Below are positions 26,303 through 34,902 of a stretch of DNA of 64,000 bases, in pieces. The DNA is from JB111 sp052093225 (GTDB lineage: Bacteria; Actinomycetota; Actinomycetes; Actinomycetales; Actinomycetaceae). The position numbers and the translations under genes are program-made. How positions within the stretch are numbered: position 1 is the stretch's first letter; each line of letters opens with the position of its first letter. The notes under the pieces were generated by a model that had not been told where the DNA came from, did no database searches, and was given only the letters and a program-made list of their open reading frames with translations. Location of the stretch: positions 6,083 to 70,082 of the forward strand of contig JBQDDG010000012.1 in the NCBI GenBank assembly GCA_052093225.1, written 5' to 3'.

Positions 26303-26361
26303 CACAGTGACCGTCGGTCGGCACTGTGACCGTCGGTAGGCAGAGTGACCGTCGGTAGGCG
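26303..26361. repeat. 19-bp tandem repeat before purD, three copies
   Basis: GTGACCGTCGGT recurs at 26307, 26326 and 26345, each followed by an A/C-GGCR spacer, giving a strict 19-bp period. The array ends about 30 bases before the purD -10 box. The rest of 26026-26402 contains the pckG hairpin, short GGAGTGCGG repeats and two TCCGATT/TTGGCCGGCGTG copies, and no gene. Confidence 0.85.
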
Positions 26362-26402
26362 GACGACCAGCGTCGCCGGGGCCGCCCCGTACGCTTGACC
26401 GC

Positions 26403-27760
<1,358 letters not shown>

Positions 27761-27764
<4 letters not shown>

Positions 27765-27820
27765 GGGTGCGTGCGGCTGGCTGAGGGTTCGTACGGCTGG
27801 CTGAGGGTGAGTACGACTGG
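27761..27820. repeat. 20-bp tandem repeat covering the purD stop, three copies
   Basis: Units start at 27761, 27781 and 27801, each CTGAGGGT followed by GT-CG-CTGG-like bases. The first unit includes the purD TGA (27762-27764), so the repeat grew from the end of the gene. Confidence 0.85.
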
Positions 27821-27880
27821 TCCTGCGCGTTCCTTGCTGTCCGACCCGCGCGCCCGGGTCTGATCTGCGCGTCCTTTCCA

Positions 27881-27949
27881 CGAGGACACTGGTTGTGTCA
27901 TGAGGACACCGACGAGGGCGGTGGTGTGGTGACACAACCCGTGGTCTCG
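27881..27949. repeat. 69-bp palindromic element, copy A
   Basis: Exactly 69 bp from CGAG to CTCG. The arms pair around the central base, with 10 consecutive pairs GGTTGTGTCA/TGACACAACC in the middle of each arm. It lies between purD and purC, and the flank TGATCTGCGCGTCCTTT before it is shared with copy B. Confidence 0.85.
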
Positions 27950-28023
27950 ATGAGCCGGGGGCGGCAACGGGGTCGGGGGCGGGGACGCGGCCAGAGCTGG
28001 GGCTGATCTGCGCGTCCTTTTCA

Positions 28024-28092
28024 CGAGAACACTGGTTGTGCCGCGAGGACACCGACGAGGGCGGTGGTGTCGCGACACAACCCGTGGTCTCG
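28024..28092. repeat. 69-bp palindromic element, copy B
   Basis: It has the same length and termini as copy A, 143 bases further on. Three neighbouring pairs differ from A on both arms: CGCGA faces TCGCG where A has ATGA facing TGGT. The pairing has therefore been kept or restored. No gene is present in the 450-base purD-purC gap. Confidence 0.85.
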
Positions 28093-28214
28093 ACGCGAAA
28101 AGAAGTGCTGCGACCCCGGGCAGCGAGATCTGGCCATACCCCCCCCGCCGTCCACATGGCGCACACACCCAGACGTCCCGCGCCCGCGCGCCCGCGCGGT
28201 GACAAGATGGTGGC

Positions 28215-29132
28215 ATGAGCATCGGGGTCGGTGAGGCGCCGCACCTGCGCGGCTGGAGCCACGTCTACAGCGGCAAGGTGCGGGACATCTACGTGCCGGC
28301 GGACCAGGACTCGGGGCGCGGCGGGGACGTCGTGCTCATGGTCGCCTCGGACCGCCTCTCCGCGTTCGACCACGTCCTCCCGACGCCGATCCCCGGCAAG
28401 GGCGTCATCCTCACGGCGCTCACGCTGTGGTGGTTCGAGCAGCTGAGCGACCTCGTGACCAGCCACGTCATCTCGCTCGACGTGCCCGAGGAGGTCGCGG
28501 GCCGCGCGATGATCTGTCGCAAGCTGCAGATGTACCCGATCGAGTGCGTCGTGCGCGGGTACCTCACGGGCTCCGGGCTCGCGGAGTACCGGGCCACGGG
28601 CGAGGTCTGCGGGGTCGAGCTGCCGCCGGGCATGTCCGAGGGCGACCGCATCTCCCCGCCGATCTTCACGCCGGCGGCGAAGGCGGAGGTCGGCGAGCAC
28701 GACGAGAACATCAGCTTCGAGCAGACCGCCGACCGCATCGGCCTCACCGCCGCCCGCCGCCTGCGCGACCGGTCCCTCGCCGTCTTCGAGCGCGCCTCCG
28801 AGATCGCCCTCGAGCGCGGGCTCGTCCTGGCGGACACCAAGTTCGAGTTCGGCCGCGAGAACCGGCCCGGCGACGTCGAGCTGGTCCTCGCCGACGAGGT
28901 CCTCACCCCGGACTCCTCCCGCTTCTGGCGCGCGGCCGACGTCGTGCCCGGCAGCACCCCGCCGAGCATCGACAAGCAGTACGTGCGCGACTGGCTCGCC
29001 TCGCCGGCCTCGGGCTGGGACCGGGCCTCGGACACGCCGCCACCCCCGCTGCCGGGCGACGTCGTCGAGCGCACCCGCGAGCGCTACATCACTGCCTACG
29101 AGACCCTCACCGGACGGACAGCCGAGATCTGA
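28215..29132 (+). CDS. purC: phosphoribosylaminoimidazole-succinocarboxamide synthase
   Basis: A 305-residue enzyme that joins CAIR and aspartate with ATP to form SAICAR. Family landmarks are YSGKVRDIYVP near the N-terminus, VASDRLSAFDHVLPTPIPGKG, IECVVRGYLTGSGLAEY, the LADTKFEFG motif and LTPDSSRFW with a SIDKQYVRDW close. It is the longer actinobacterial and yeast-like form. The ATG at 28215 lies 6 bases after CAAGAT, a possible -10 element, and no Shine-Dalgarno sequence is seen. purS follows 48 bases later. Confidence 0.97.
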   Translation: MSIGVGEAPHLRGWSHVYSGKVRDIYVPADQDSGRGGDVVLMVASDRLSAFDHVLPTPIPGKGVILTALTLWWFEQLSDLVTSHVISLDVPEEVAGRAMICRKLQMYPIECVVRGYLTGSGLAEYRATGEVCGVELPPGMSEGDRISPPIFTPAAKAEVGEHDENISFEQTADRIGLTAARRLRDRSLAVFERASEIALERGLVLADTKFEFGRENRPGDVELVLADEVLTPDSSRFWRAADVVPGSTPPSIDKQYVRDWLASPASGWDRASDTPPPPLPGDVVERTRERYITAYETLTGRTAEI

Positions 29133-29180
29133 GTGCGCCGCCCGGCATACGCTGGGCCGAGCCGTCAGGAAGGACACCAC

Positions 29181-29573
29181 ATGGGCCGCATCGTCGTCGA
29201 CGTCATGCCGAAGCCGGAGATCCTCGACCCGCAGGGCAAGGCCGTCGCCCGCGCGCTCGAGCACCAGGGGCTGACGGGTTTCTCCGTGCGCCAGGGCAAG
29301 CGCTTCGAGCTCACCGTCGACGGGGACGTCACCGACGCCCACCTCGACGCCGCCCGCAGGGCCGCCGAGGACGTGCTGTCCAACCCGGTGATCGAGGACG
29401 TCGTGTCGGTGCGCGCCGAGGTCACGGGTGGGTCCGCGGAGCTCGGGTCGGCCGCCGCGGGGCAGGCCGACGACACGGCCGCCGGCCTGGGCGGTCCCGG
29501 CGATGCGTCCGCTACCGATGGCGCGTCCGCTTCTGGCGCTCCCGCCGACGGCGGTGCCGGGGTCGCGCAGTGA
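29181..29573 (+). CDS. purS: FGAM synthase subunit PurS with C-terminal extension
   Basis: PurS is the small bridging subunit of the PurLQS complex, which converts FGAR to FGAM. The first 84 residues (MGRIVVDVMPKPEILDPQGK onward) are a normal PurS, but the protein has 130 residues: the last 45 are an Ala/Gly/Ser/Asp-rich tail not found in ordinary PurS. The ATG at 29181 has an AGGAAGGA ribosome binding site. TACGCT at 29148 can serve as its own promoter. The stop overlaps the purQ start (GTGA), so the two are coupled. Confidence 0.95.
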   Translation: MGRIVVDVMPKPEILDPQGKAVARALEHQGLTGFSVRQGKRFELTVDGDVTDAHLDAARRAAEDVLSNPVIEDVVSVRAEVTGGSAELGSAAAGQADDTAAGLGGPGDASATDGASASGAPADGGAGVAQ

Positions 29574-30271
29574 CCGCACGGATCGGGGTGGTCACCTTCC
29601 CCGGGACGCTCGACGACGTCGACGCCGCCCGCGCGGTGCGACTCGCCGGCGCGGAGCCGGTGTCGCTGTGGCACGCGGACGCGGACCTCAAGGGGGTCGA
29701 CGCCGTCGTGCTGCCCGGCGGGTTCTCCTACGGCGACTACCTGCGCGCGGGGGCGATCGCGGCGCTCGCGCCGGTCGTGCGCTCGGTGGTGGATGCGGCA
29801 CGCGGCGGCACGCCGGTCCTCGGGATCTGCAACGGCTTCCAGGTGCTGTGCGAGGCGCACCTGCTGCCCGGCGCGCTCGTGCGCAACGACCGTCAGCGCT
29901 TCGTGTGCCGCGAGCAGAAGCTGCGGGTGGTGAGCGACCGGACCGCGTGGACGAACCGGTTCGAGGCGGGGCAGGAGATCGTCGTCCCGCTGAAGAACGG
30001 CGAGGGCCGCTACGTCGCGACGGAGGAGACGCTCGACGAGCTCGCCGCCGAGGGGCGCGTCGTGTTCGAGTACGCGGACGTCAACCCGAACGGCTCGCTG
30101 CGTGACATCGCGGGTGTGACCGACGCGAGCGGCCGCGTGGTGGGGCTCATGCCGCACCCGGAGCACGCCGTCGAGCGGGGCTTCGGCCCGGACTCGGCCG
30201 ACGGCGTGCGCGCCGGCACCGACGGACTCGAGCTCTTCCGCAGCGCGCTGGAGTCCCTCGTCGCGGCCTGA
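29570..30271 (+). CDS. purQ: FGAM synthase glutaminase subunit PurQ
   Basis: A 233-residue class I glutamine amidotransferase that releases ammonia for the PurL synthase. The catalytic triad is C87 in GICNGFQV, H196 and E198 in LMPHPEHAVE, and the oxyanion segment is LPGGFSYGDYLRAGA. It starts with GTG at 29570, overlapping the purS TGA by 4 bases. The frame is open upstream, but this overlap and the family N-terminus ARIGVVTFPGT fix the start. purL, normally next in related genomes, is 26 kb away. Confidence 0.97.
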   Translation: MTARIGVVTFPGTLDDVDAARAVRLAGAEPVSLWHADADLKGVDAVVLPGGFSYGDYLRAGAIAALAPVVRSVVDAARGGTPVLGICNGFQVLCEAHLLPGALVRNDRQRFVCREQKLRVVSDRTAWTNRFEAGQEIVVPLKNGEGRYVATEETLDELAAEGRVVFEYADVNPNGSLRDIAGVTDASGRVVGLMPHPEHAVERGFGPDSADGVRAGTDGLELFRSALESLVAA

Positions 30272-30286
30272 CCGCGGGCGCTCCTT

Positions 30287-30522
30287 CGTCGAGAGTGCGG
30301 TGGGGAGTCGTGGGGGGGGGGGGGGGGGGGGGGCGCGGGGGGGGGGCCACCCCCCCCCCCCCCCCGGGGGGGGGGCGGGGGCGGCCCGATTGACACCCCC
30401 CCCCANNNNNNNNNNCCCGGCGGGGCGGCCCCGGGGGCGACCTTGCGTCGTGTGGGGTGGGGGGGTTGTTGTTGTGGGGGGGGGGCCCCCATGTTGTGTG
30501 GCCCCCAACCGCACTCTCGACC
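30287..30522. repeat. R1 inverted-repeat arms enclosing low-quality sequence
   Basis: CGTCGAGAGTGCGGTGGGG at 30287 and the matching arm ending CCGCACTCTCGACC at 30522 face each other. Between them are long runs of G and C, a TTGTTGTTG tract and the second gap. The arms are a true R1 pair; the bases between them look like read errors at a hairpin and should not be trusted. Confidence 0.75.
30406..30415. other. assembly gap of 10 N
   Basis: Ten undetermined bases sit inside the homopolymer-rich stretch between the two R1 arms downstream of purQ. Confidence 0.97.
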
Positions 30523-30537
30523 AGGGGGAGAGCGCGG

Positions 30538-30885
30538 CTACGCGAGATTGACCAGCAGCACGTAGGTCAGCGTCCCGAGCCCGACGCTCAGCAACGTCCG
30601 CCGACCGGTGCTCAGGTGGACGGCAACCGTCACCGCGACGGCGAGCAGCCCGTGCAGCAGCGGAGCCGACAGCCACGGCCCGCCCCCGACGTCGACAGCC
30701 ACCGTCGACCGGAACGTCTGCGCCGCGAGGATCGCGAGAATCCCGACCGGCATCCACACCGACACCGCTGCCACCGCCCGTGATCGTCGCAACGGGGCCA
30801 GCACGGCGAACGGGAGCGCCCGCAGGGAGACGGTGATGACGAACCCGATGACCAGCACCGCGACGACGTAGCTCGTCTCAGGCAT
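30538..30885 (-). CDS. azlD: AzlD-family branched-chain amino acid exporter subunit
   Basis: A 115-residue protein with four hydrophobic segments, matching the small partner of AzlC-type exporters for branched-chain amino acids and analogues. Conserved features are the TVSLRALPF and WMPVGILAIL regions. The ATG at 30883-30885 is preceded by AGGAAGG at 8 bases and overlaps the azlC stop by 8 bases; a GTG 9 bases earlier is less likely. The 3' end lies 16 bases from the R1 arm at the second assembly gap. Confidence 0.88.
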   Translation of the reverse strand: MPETSYVVAVLVIGFVITVSLRALPFAVLAPLRRSRAVAAVSVWMPVGILAILAAQTFRSTVAVDVGGGPWLSAPLLHGLLAVAVTVAVHLSTGRRTLLSVGLGTLTYVLLVNLA

Positions 30886-31702
30886 CCGGCGCACCTTCCT
30901 TGTCCGGTCGGCCGGGGTCGGTCGGTGGGTGGGTCGCCGTCGGACCGGCCTCCACCGGTCGGCCGGCCGCGCCCGCGGCCTCTCGACGGCGCCGCCAGGT
31001 CACGACGTACCGCACCCCGAGCGCTCCGACGAACAGCAGCATCGCTACGATGAGCGTCGTGCCGGGCGCTACCAGCACGGCGACGACGAACGCAGCTCCC
31101 GCCAGCACCAGCGACGGCACCTTGTCCCGCCCCCGGAAGGCGTCGAGCGTGAGCACGACGAACAGCGCGCACAGCGCGAACTCCAGCCCCTTGATCGGTG
31201 CGGTGAGCAGCTGGCCGAGCAGCACGCCGGCCAGTCCGCCGCCCACCCAGAAGCACTGCAGCGCGACCTGCAACGAGATCAGGCGCCAGCCGGTCCACGG
31301 CCCCGGCGTCGACACCGTGACCGCGTACGTCTCGTCGGTCAGCGCGTAGACGGAGTAGGCGCGCGCGAACGGGTTTCGCACCACACGCAGCGGGAACGAG
31401 AACGCGTAGAAGACGTGGCGGAAGTTGACGAGGAACACGGCCAGCGCGACGGCGGGCAGCGACGTCGTCGTCGCGATGAGGCTGACGAGCAGCAGCTCGA
31501 TCGAGCCGGCGTACACGATGAGCGACAGCGCCGGCGCGACCCACCAGTCGAGTCCGGCCTGGACCACGAGCAGGCCGAACGCGATCCCCATCGGGAACAG
31601 CCCGAGCCCCGCGGGCGCCGCGAGCCGCACGCCCGCCGTGATCTCGGTGCGCCGACCCGGCGACGCCGGTCCCGCCGTCGCGCGCCCGGTCACCCTCTTC
31701 AC
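30878..31702 (-). CDS. azlC: AzlC-family branched-chain amino acid exporter subunit
   Basis: A 274-residue membrane protein of the AzlC/LIV-E family, which exports branched-chain amino acids together with AzlD. It shows the typical N-terminal GVRLAAPAGLGLFPMGIAFG block, the YAGSIELLLV helix, NFRHVFYAFSF and YALTDETYAV. GTG at 31700-31702 is chosen because GGGAG lies about 10 bases upstream; the frame is open much further but those residues are not membrane-like and overlap the R1 repeats. The C-terminal 35 residues are a hydrophilic, Pro-rich tail. Confidence 0.88.
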   Translation of the reverse strand: MKRVTGRATAGPASPGRRTEITAGVRLAAPAGLGLFPMGIAFGLLVVQAGLDWWVAPALSLIVYAGSIELLLVSLIATTTSLPAVALAVFLVNFRHVFYAFSFPLRVVRNPFARAYSVYALTDETYAVTVSTPGPWTGWRLISLQVALQCFWVGGGLAGVLLGQLLTAPIKGLEFALCALFVVLTLDAFRGRDKVPSLVLAGAAFVVAVLVAPGTTLIVAMLLFVGALGVRYVVTWRRRREAAGAAGRPVEAGPTATHPPTDPGRPDKEGAPDA

Positions 31703-31772
31703 GGGATCCGATGCTCCCAGCCCCGGCTCGACGTCGTCGCCCGGATCCGCGTGGTCCCGCCCCTCGGGCAGG

Positions 31773-31830
31773 CCGCAATCTCGATGGGCCCGCGCCGCAC
31801 TCTCGATGGGTCCTGACCGCACTCTCGATG
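31773..31830. repeat. three R1 repeat cores in direct orientation
   Basis: CCGCAATCTCGATGGG at 31773, CCGCACTCTCGATGGG at 31795 and CCGCACTCTCGATG at 31817 lie 22 bases apart between azlC and the HxlR gene. Both genes are on the minus strand, so the array sits between the start of azlC and the end of the regulator gene. Confidence 0.88.
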
Positions 31831-31839
31831 AAAGGGGGG

Positions 31840-32361
31840 TCAGGGCCGGGGCTGGGAGGCCGCCGTGCGCTCGTACGCCGCCGTCAGCTCGGCGAGCACG
31901 CCGTCGGCGGGGTAGTCCTCGCCCCGCAGGTGGACGGCGCGCAGCTCGTCCATGAACCGCTCCCACATGACCGGGCCCCCTGCGAACAGGAGCTCGGCAC
32001 GGACGGCGAGCTCCGGCGTCGTCGGCATCCACCGGGCGCCCCAGGCGCCGATGTGCGCGATCATCGGGACGAGCTGGATCGCCGGCTCGGTCAGGCGGTA
32101 GTCGACCTTCTGGCGGTGGGTGGGGTCGTCGTGGCGGGCGAGCAGCCCGGCGTCGACGAGCTTGGTCAGCCGCGACGCCAGCACGTTGGACGCGATGCCC
32201 TCGAGCGACCCGGCGAGGAGCTCGCGGAAGCGCCGGTTCGTGCCGAACATGAGGTCGCGCAGCAGCACCATGGACCAGCGGTCCCCGAGGAGCTCGGTGG
32301 TCATGTTGATGGGGCACCCCGACCGGCCGGGCGGCACCGGGAGCGTCTCTACCGATTGCAT
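31840..32361 (-). CDS. HxlR-family winged-helix transcriptional regulator
   Basis: A 173-residue DNA-binding protein. The family signature runs SGCPINMTTELLGDRWSMVL (residues 14-33), with the wing region FRELLAGSLEGIASNVLASR and a YRLTEPAIQLVPMI close. HxlR proteins are dimeric redox or metabolite sensors; the single cysteine in SGCP is the usual sensing position. The ATG at 32359-32361 is chosen for the family N-terminus. It is divergent from two reductase genes, with two TTGC-N5-GCAA sites in the 69-base gap, so it probably represses itself and them. Confidence 0.88.
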   Translation of the reverse strand: MQSVETLPVPPGRSGCPINMTTELLGDRWSMVLLRDLMFGTNRRFRELLAGSLEGIASNVLASRLTKLVDAGLLARHDDPTHRQKVDYRLTEPAIQLVPMIAHIGAWGARWMPTTPELAVRAELLFAGGPVMWERFMDELRAVHLRGEDYPADGVLAELTAAYERTAASQPRP

Positions 32362-32405
32362 CACGCAACCAGTGTAGGTAGTCTCCGACCAGTTGCGTAG
32401 CGCAA
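32356..32405. promoter_or_regulatory. two TTGC-N5-GCAA operator candidates
   Basis: TTGCATCACGCAA (32356-32368) and TTGCGTAGCGCAA (32393-32405) share TTGC-N5-GCAA, with centres 37 bases apart. The second is embedded in GTTGCG-TAG-CGCAAC. One overlaps the regulator start and the other precedes the reductase genes. Confidence 0.75.
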
Positions 32406-32430
32406 CCGGATCTCGACGGGGAGGACCACC

Positions 32431-32997
32431 ATGGGACGGCTCATCTACTCGATGCAGGTCTCGCTCGACGGCTACGTGCAGGACGAGGACGGCGACTTCT
32501 CCTGGGCCGCGCCCGAGGCGGACGACCACCAGGCGATGAACGACGAGATGGCCGACGTCGGCACGTACCTCATGGGCCGGCGCATGTACGAGATGATGCA
32601 CGTCTGGGAGACGGACCCGTCGCTCGCAGCCGAGGGGCCGGAGGCGGCCGAGTACGCGCAGATCTGGCAGCGGGCGGACAAGATCGTCTGGTCGACGACC
32701 TTGACCGAACCCGTCACGGCGCGCACGCGGCTGAGGTCGAGCTTCGACGTCGACGAGGTGCGGGCGCTCAAGGAGTCCTCGGAGCGCGACCTGACGATCG
32801 ACGGCCCGACGCTCGCGGCGCATGCGCTGCGCCACGGCCTCGTGGACGCGATCATGCCCGTCGTGTACCCGGTCGTCATCGGGCAGGGGCTGCGCTTCCT
32901 GCCGGACGTGCGGATCGACCTCGCGCTGCGCCGGGAGAGGCGTGTGGGTCGCGGGATCGTGTTCCTCGAGTACGACGTCGTCCGCGACCGGGCCTGA
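32431..32997 (+). CDS. dihydrofolate reductase family protein (RibD C-terminal type), paralogue 1
   Basis: A 188-residue NADPH-type reductase fold. The family pattern is MGRLIYSMQVSLDGYVQDED at the start, TYLMGRRMYEMM, then WSTTL and LTIDGPTLAAHALRHGLVDA, and a C-terminal hydrophobic close. These stand-alone proteins are related to the reductase half of RibD and to DHFR; their substrates are mostly unknown. The ATG at 32431 follows GGGGAGGA. A close paralogue follows 18 bases after its stop, and the divergent HxlR regulator likely controls both. Confidence 0.88.
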   Translation: MGRLIYSMQVSLDGYVQDEDGDFSWAAPEADDHQAMNDEMADVGTYLMGRRMYEMMHVWETDPSLAAEGPEAAEYAQIWQRADKIVWSTTLTEPVTARTRLRSSFDVDEVRALKESSERDLTIDGPTLAAHALRHGLVDAIMPVVYPVVIGQGLRFLPDVRIDLALRRERRVGRGIVFLEYDVVRDRA

Positions 32998-33015
32998 GCA
33001 GGGAGGACGACGGCG

Positions 33016-33576
33016 ATGGGCCGGCTCATCTACTGGATGAACGTCTCGCTCGACGGCTACGTGGCCGGCCCCGACGGCTCGCTCGACTGGAACGAGCCGG
33101 GCGAGGACGTGATGGACGCGATCGACGCCGACATGGCCGACGTCGGCACCTATCTCTACGGCCGGCGCGTGTACGAGCTGATGAGCGTGTGGGAGACGGA
33201 CCCCGCCTCCGTCGTGCGTTCCCAGGGCGACGCCGAGTTCGCGCGCCTCTGGCTGTCCGCCGACAAGGTCGTCTACTCCACCACGCTCGACACCGCGTCC
33301 ACGACCCGTACCCGCATCGAGCGCTCCTTCCGGCCCGCGGACGTGCGCACCCTCAAGGAGTCGACGACGGCGGACCTCACGGTCAACGGCCCCACCCTCG
33401 CCGGGGAGGCACTGCGAGCGGGGCTCGTCGACGAGGTCGGGATGTACCTGTGCCCGGCGGTCGTCGGTGGCGGTCTCCGGTTCCTGCCCGACGACGTCGC
33501 GCTCGACCTGCGGCTGACGAGCGAGCGGCGGTTCGTGGGCGGGACGATCCGGCTCAGGTACGACGTCGTGCGGTGA
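33016..33576 (+). CDS. dihydrofolate reductase family protein (RibD C-terminal type), paralogue 2
   Basis: A 186-residue second copy, collinear with the first (MGRLIYWMNVSLDGYVAGPD, TYLYGRRVYELMSVWETDP, LTVNGPTLAGEALRAGLVDE) but clearly diverged, so the duplication is not recent. GGGAGGA lies just before the ATG. It forms an operon with paralogue 1. Two similar subunits could form a heterodimer, since enzymes of this fold are usually dimers, but that is inference. Confidence 0.88.
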   Translation: MGRLIYWMNVSLDGYVAGPDGSLDWNEPGEDVMDAIDADMADVGTYLYGRRVYELMSVWETDPASVVRSQGDAEFARLWLSADKVVYSTTLDTASTTRTRIERSFRPADVRTLKESTTADLTVNGPTLAGEALRAGLVDEVGMYLCPAVVGGGLRFLPDDVALDLRLTSERRFVGGTIRLRYDVVR

Positions 33577-33614
33577 GCTCTGGGTGCGGGTGCCACCTGT
33601 GGTGCCTGTTCCGT

Positions 33615-33683
33615 CGAGGCCACGGGGTGTGTGTCGAGAACACCGACGAGGGCGGTGGCCTCGTGACAGAACCCGTGGCCTCG
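33615..33683. repeat. 69-bp palindromic element, copy C
   Basis: It has the same 69-bp length with CGAG and CTCG ends, and its outermost 12 pairs (CGAGGCCACGGG against its complement) are perfect. Including three flanking bases on each side the perfect arm reaches 15 bp. The loop CACCGACGAGGGCGGTG is shared with copies A and B. It lies in the gap between the second reductase and the oxidoreductase. Confidence 0.85.
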
Positions 33684-33798
33684 ACGACGACCGCGATGAC
33701 GCCTCGGCCATCCCGCCCGTGCGCCCGATCCTGCCCCGCCCAGCTGGCGAGTCACGGCCCCATGGAATGTCTCGTGGGGCACACCCGTTGTCGGCGGC

Positions 33799-34731
33799 AT
33801 GAAGGTCATCGGATTGCAGACAACCGGCGGACCCGACGTGCTCGAGGTGATCGAGCGCCCTGACCCGACGCCCGGCGAGGGTGAGCTGCTCGTGCGGGTC
33901 AACGCCGCCGCCGTCAACCCCACCGACACCACCAGGCGCGCAGGTACGTCCCGGCGCGCGGCCGGCGACCCGCCGATCGTGCCGGGCATGGACGTCGCGG
34001 GCGTGCTGGAGGAGATCGGGCCGGACACGCAGACGCCGCTCAAGGTCGGTGACCGCGTGATGGCGATCGTCGTCCCGGACGGCGCGTACGGCGCCTACTC
34101 GGAGAAGGTCGCGCTGCCGGCGGGCTCCGTCGTCGCGGCGCCGCGGGAGACCAGCCACGCCGAGGCCGCCACTCTCCCGATGAACGGTCTCACCGCGCGC
34201 CTCGCTCTCGACACGCTCGGACTGCCGAAGGGCTCCGTCCTCGCGGTCTCGGGCGCGGCCGGCGCGATGGGCGGCTACGCGGTCCAGCTGGCGAAGGTGG
34301 ACGGGCTGACCGTCGTCGCCGACGCGGCCGAGAAGGACGAGGAGCTCGTCAAGGAGCTGGGCGCCGACGTCGTGCTCCCGCGCGGCGACGACTTCGCCGA
34401 CCGTGTGCGCGAGCAGTACCCCGACGGCGTGGACGGCGCCGTCGACGGGGCGCTCCTCGACGACGCGCTCGTGCCGGCCGTGAAGGACGGCGCCACGATC
34501 GTCACCGTGCGCGGCTACGACGAGCCCGCCGACCGGGGCGTGACCTTCGCGCCGATCTTCGTCGGCACCTACGCCGAGGAGCGGGCCAAGCTCGACACGC
34601 TGCGCAAGCAGGCCGAGAGTGGGGCGGTCACGCTGCGGGTGGCCGAGATCCTGCCGAAGGACGAGGCGCCCGAGGCCCACCGCAAGCTCGAGGCGGGCGG
34701 GGTGCGCGGGCGGATCATTCTGGCGTTCTAG
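33799..34731 (+). CDS. NADP-dependent alcohol dehydrogenase-like/quinone oxidoreductase
   Basis: A 310-residue medium-chain dehydrogenase/reductase without zinc ligands, of the quinone oxidoreductase group. It has the N-terminal MKVIGLQTTGGPDVLEV, a VNAAAVNPTDTTRR segment, PGMDVAGVLEEIG, TLPMNGLTARLALD and the NADPH-binding AVSGAAGAMGGYAVQLAK. Typical activity is NADPH-dependent reduction of quinones or alpha,beta-unsaturated carbonyls. No Shine-Dalgarno sequence is obvious before the ATG at 33799. It stands alone between copy C and the malate synthase promoter. Confidence 0.88.
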   Translation: MKVIGLQTTGGPDVLEVIERPDPTPGEGELLVRVNAAAVNPTDTTRRAGTSRRAAGDPPIVPGMDVAGVLEEIGPDTQTPLKVGDRVMAIVVPDGAYGAYSEKVALPAGSVVAAPRETSHAEAATLPMNGLTARLALDTLGLPKGSVLAVSGAAGAMGGYAVQLAKVDGLTVVADAAEKDEELVKELGADVVLPRGDDFADRVREQYPDGVDGAVDGALLDDALVPAVKDGATIVTVRGYDEPADRGVTFAPIFVGTYAEERAKLDTLRKQAESGAVTLRVAEILPKDEAPEAHRKLEAGGVRGRIILAF

Positions 34732-34902
34732 CCGGGCGATCGGGCGCCCCGATCCGCACGTCGCGAAACTCCAATTCCACGATGTGGATGACAGGTATCC
34801 TTCGACGGCGAGACATCCGTAGGCTGGCGGCGTGGCGGTCGGCCGCGGCGTCGGGCCGGTGCCGCCGACCCGCGCGCGTCCACCGAGCTAGGAGCCACCG
34901 AG

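Noticed and set aside
27881..28092. 69-bp elements as insertion-sequence ends
   Set aside because: No transposase gene, no target-site duplication, and each copy is a complete palindrome rather than one end of a pair.
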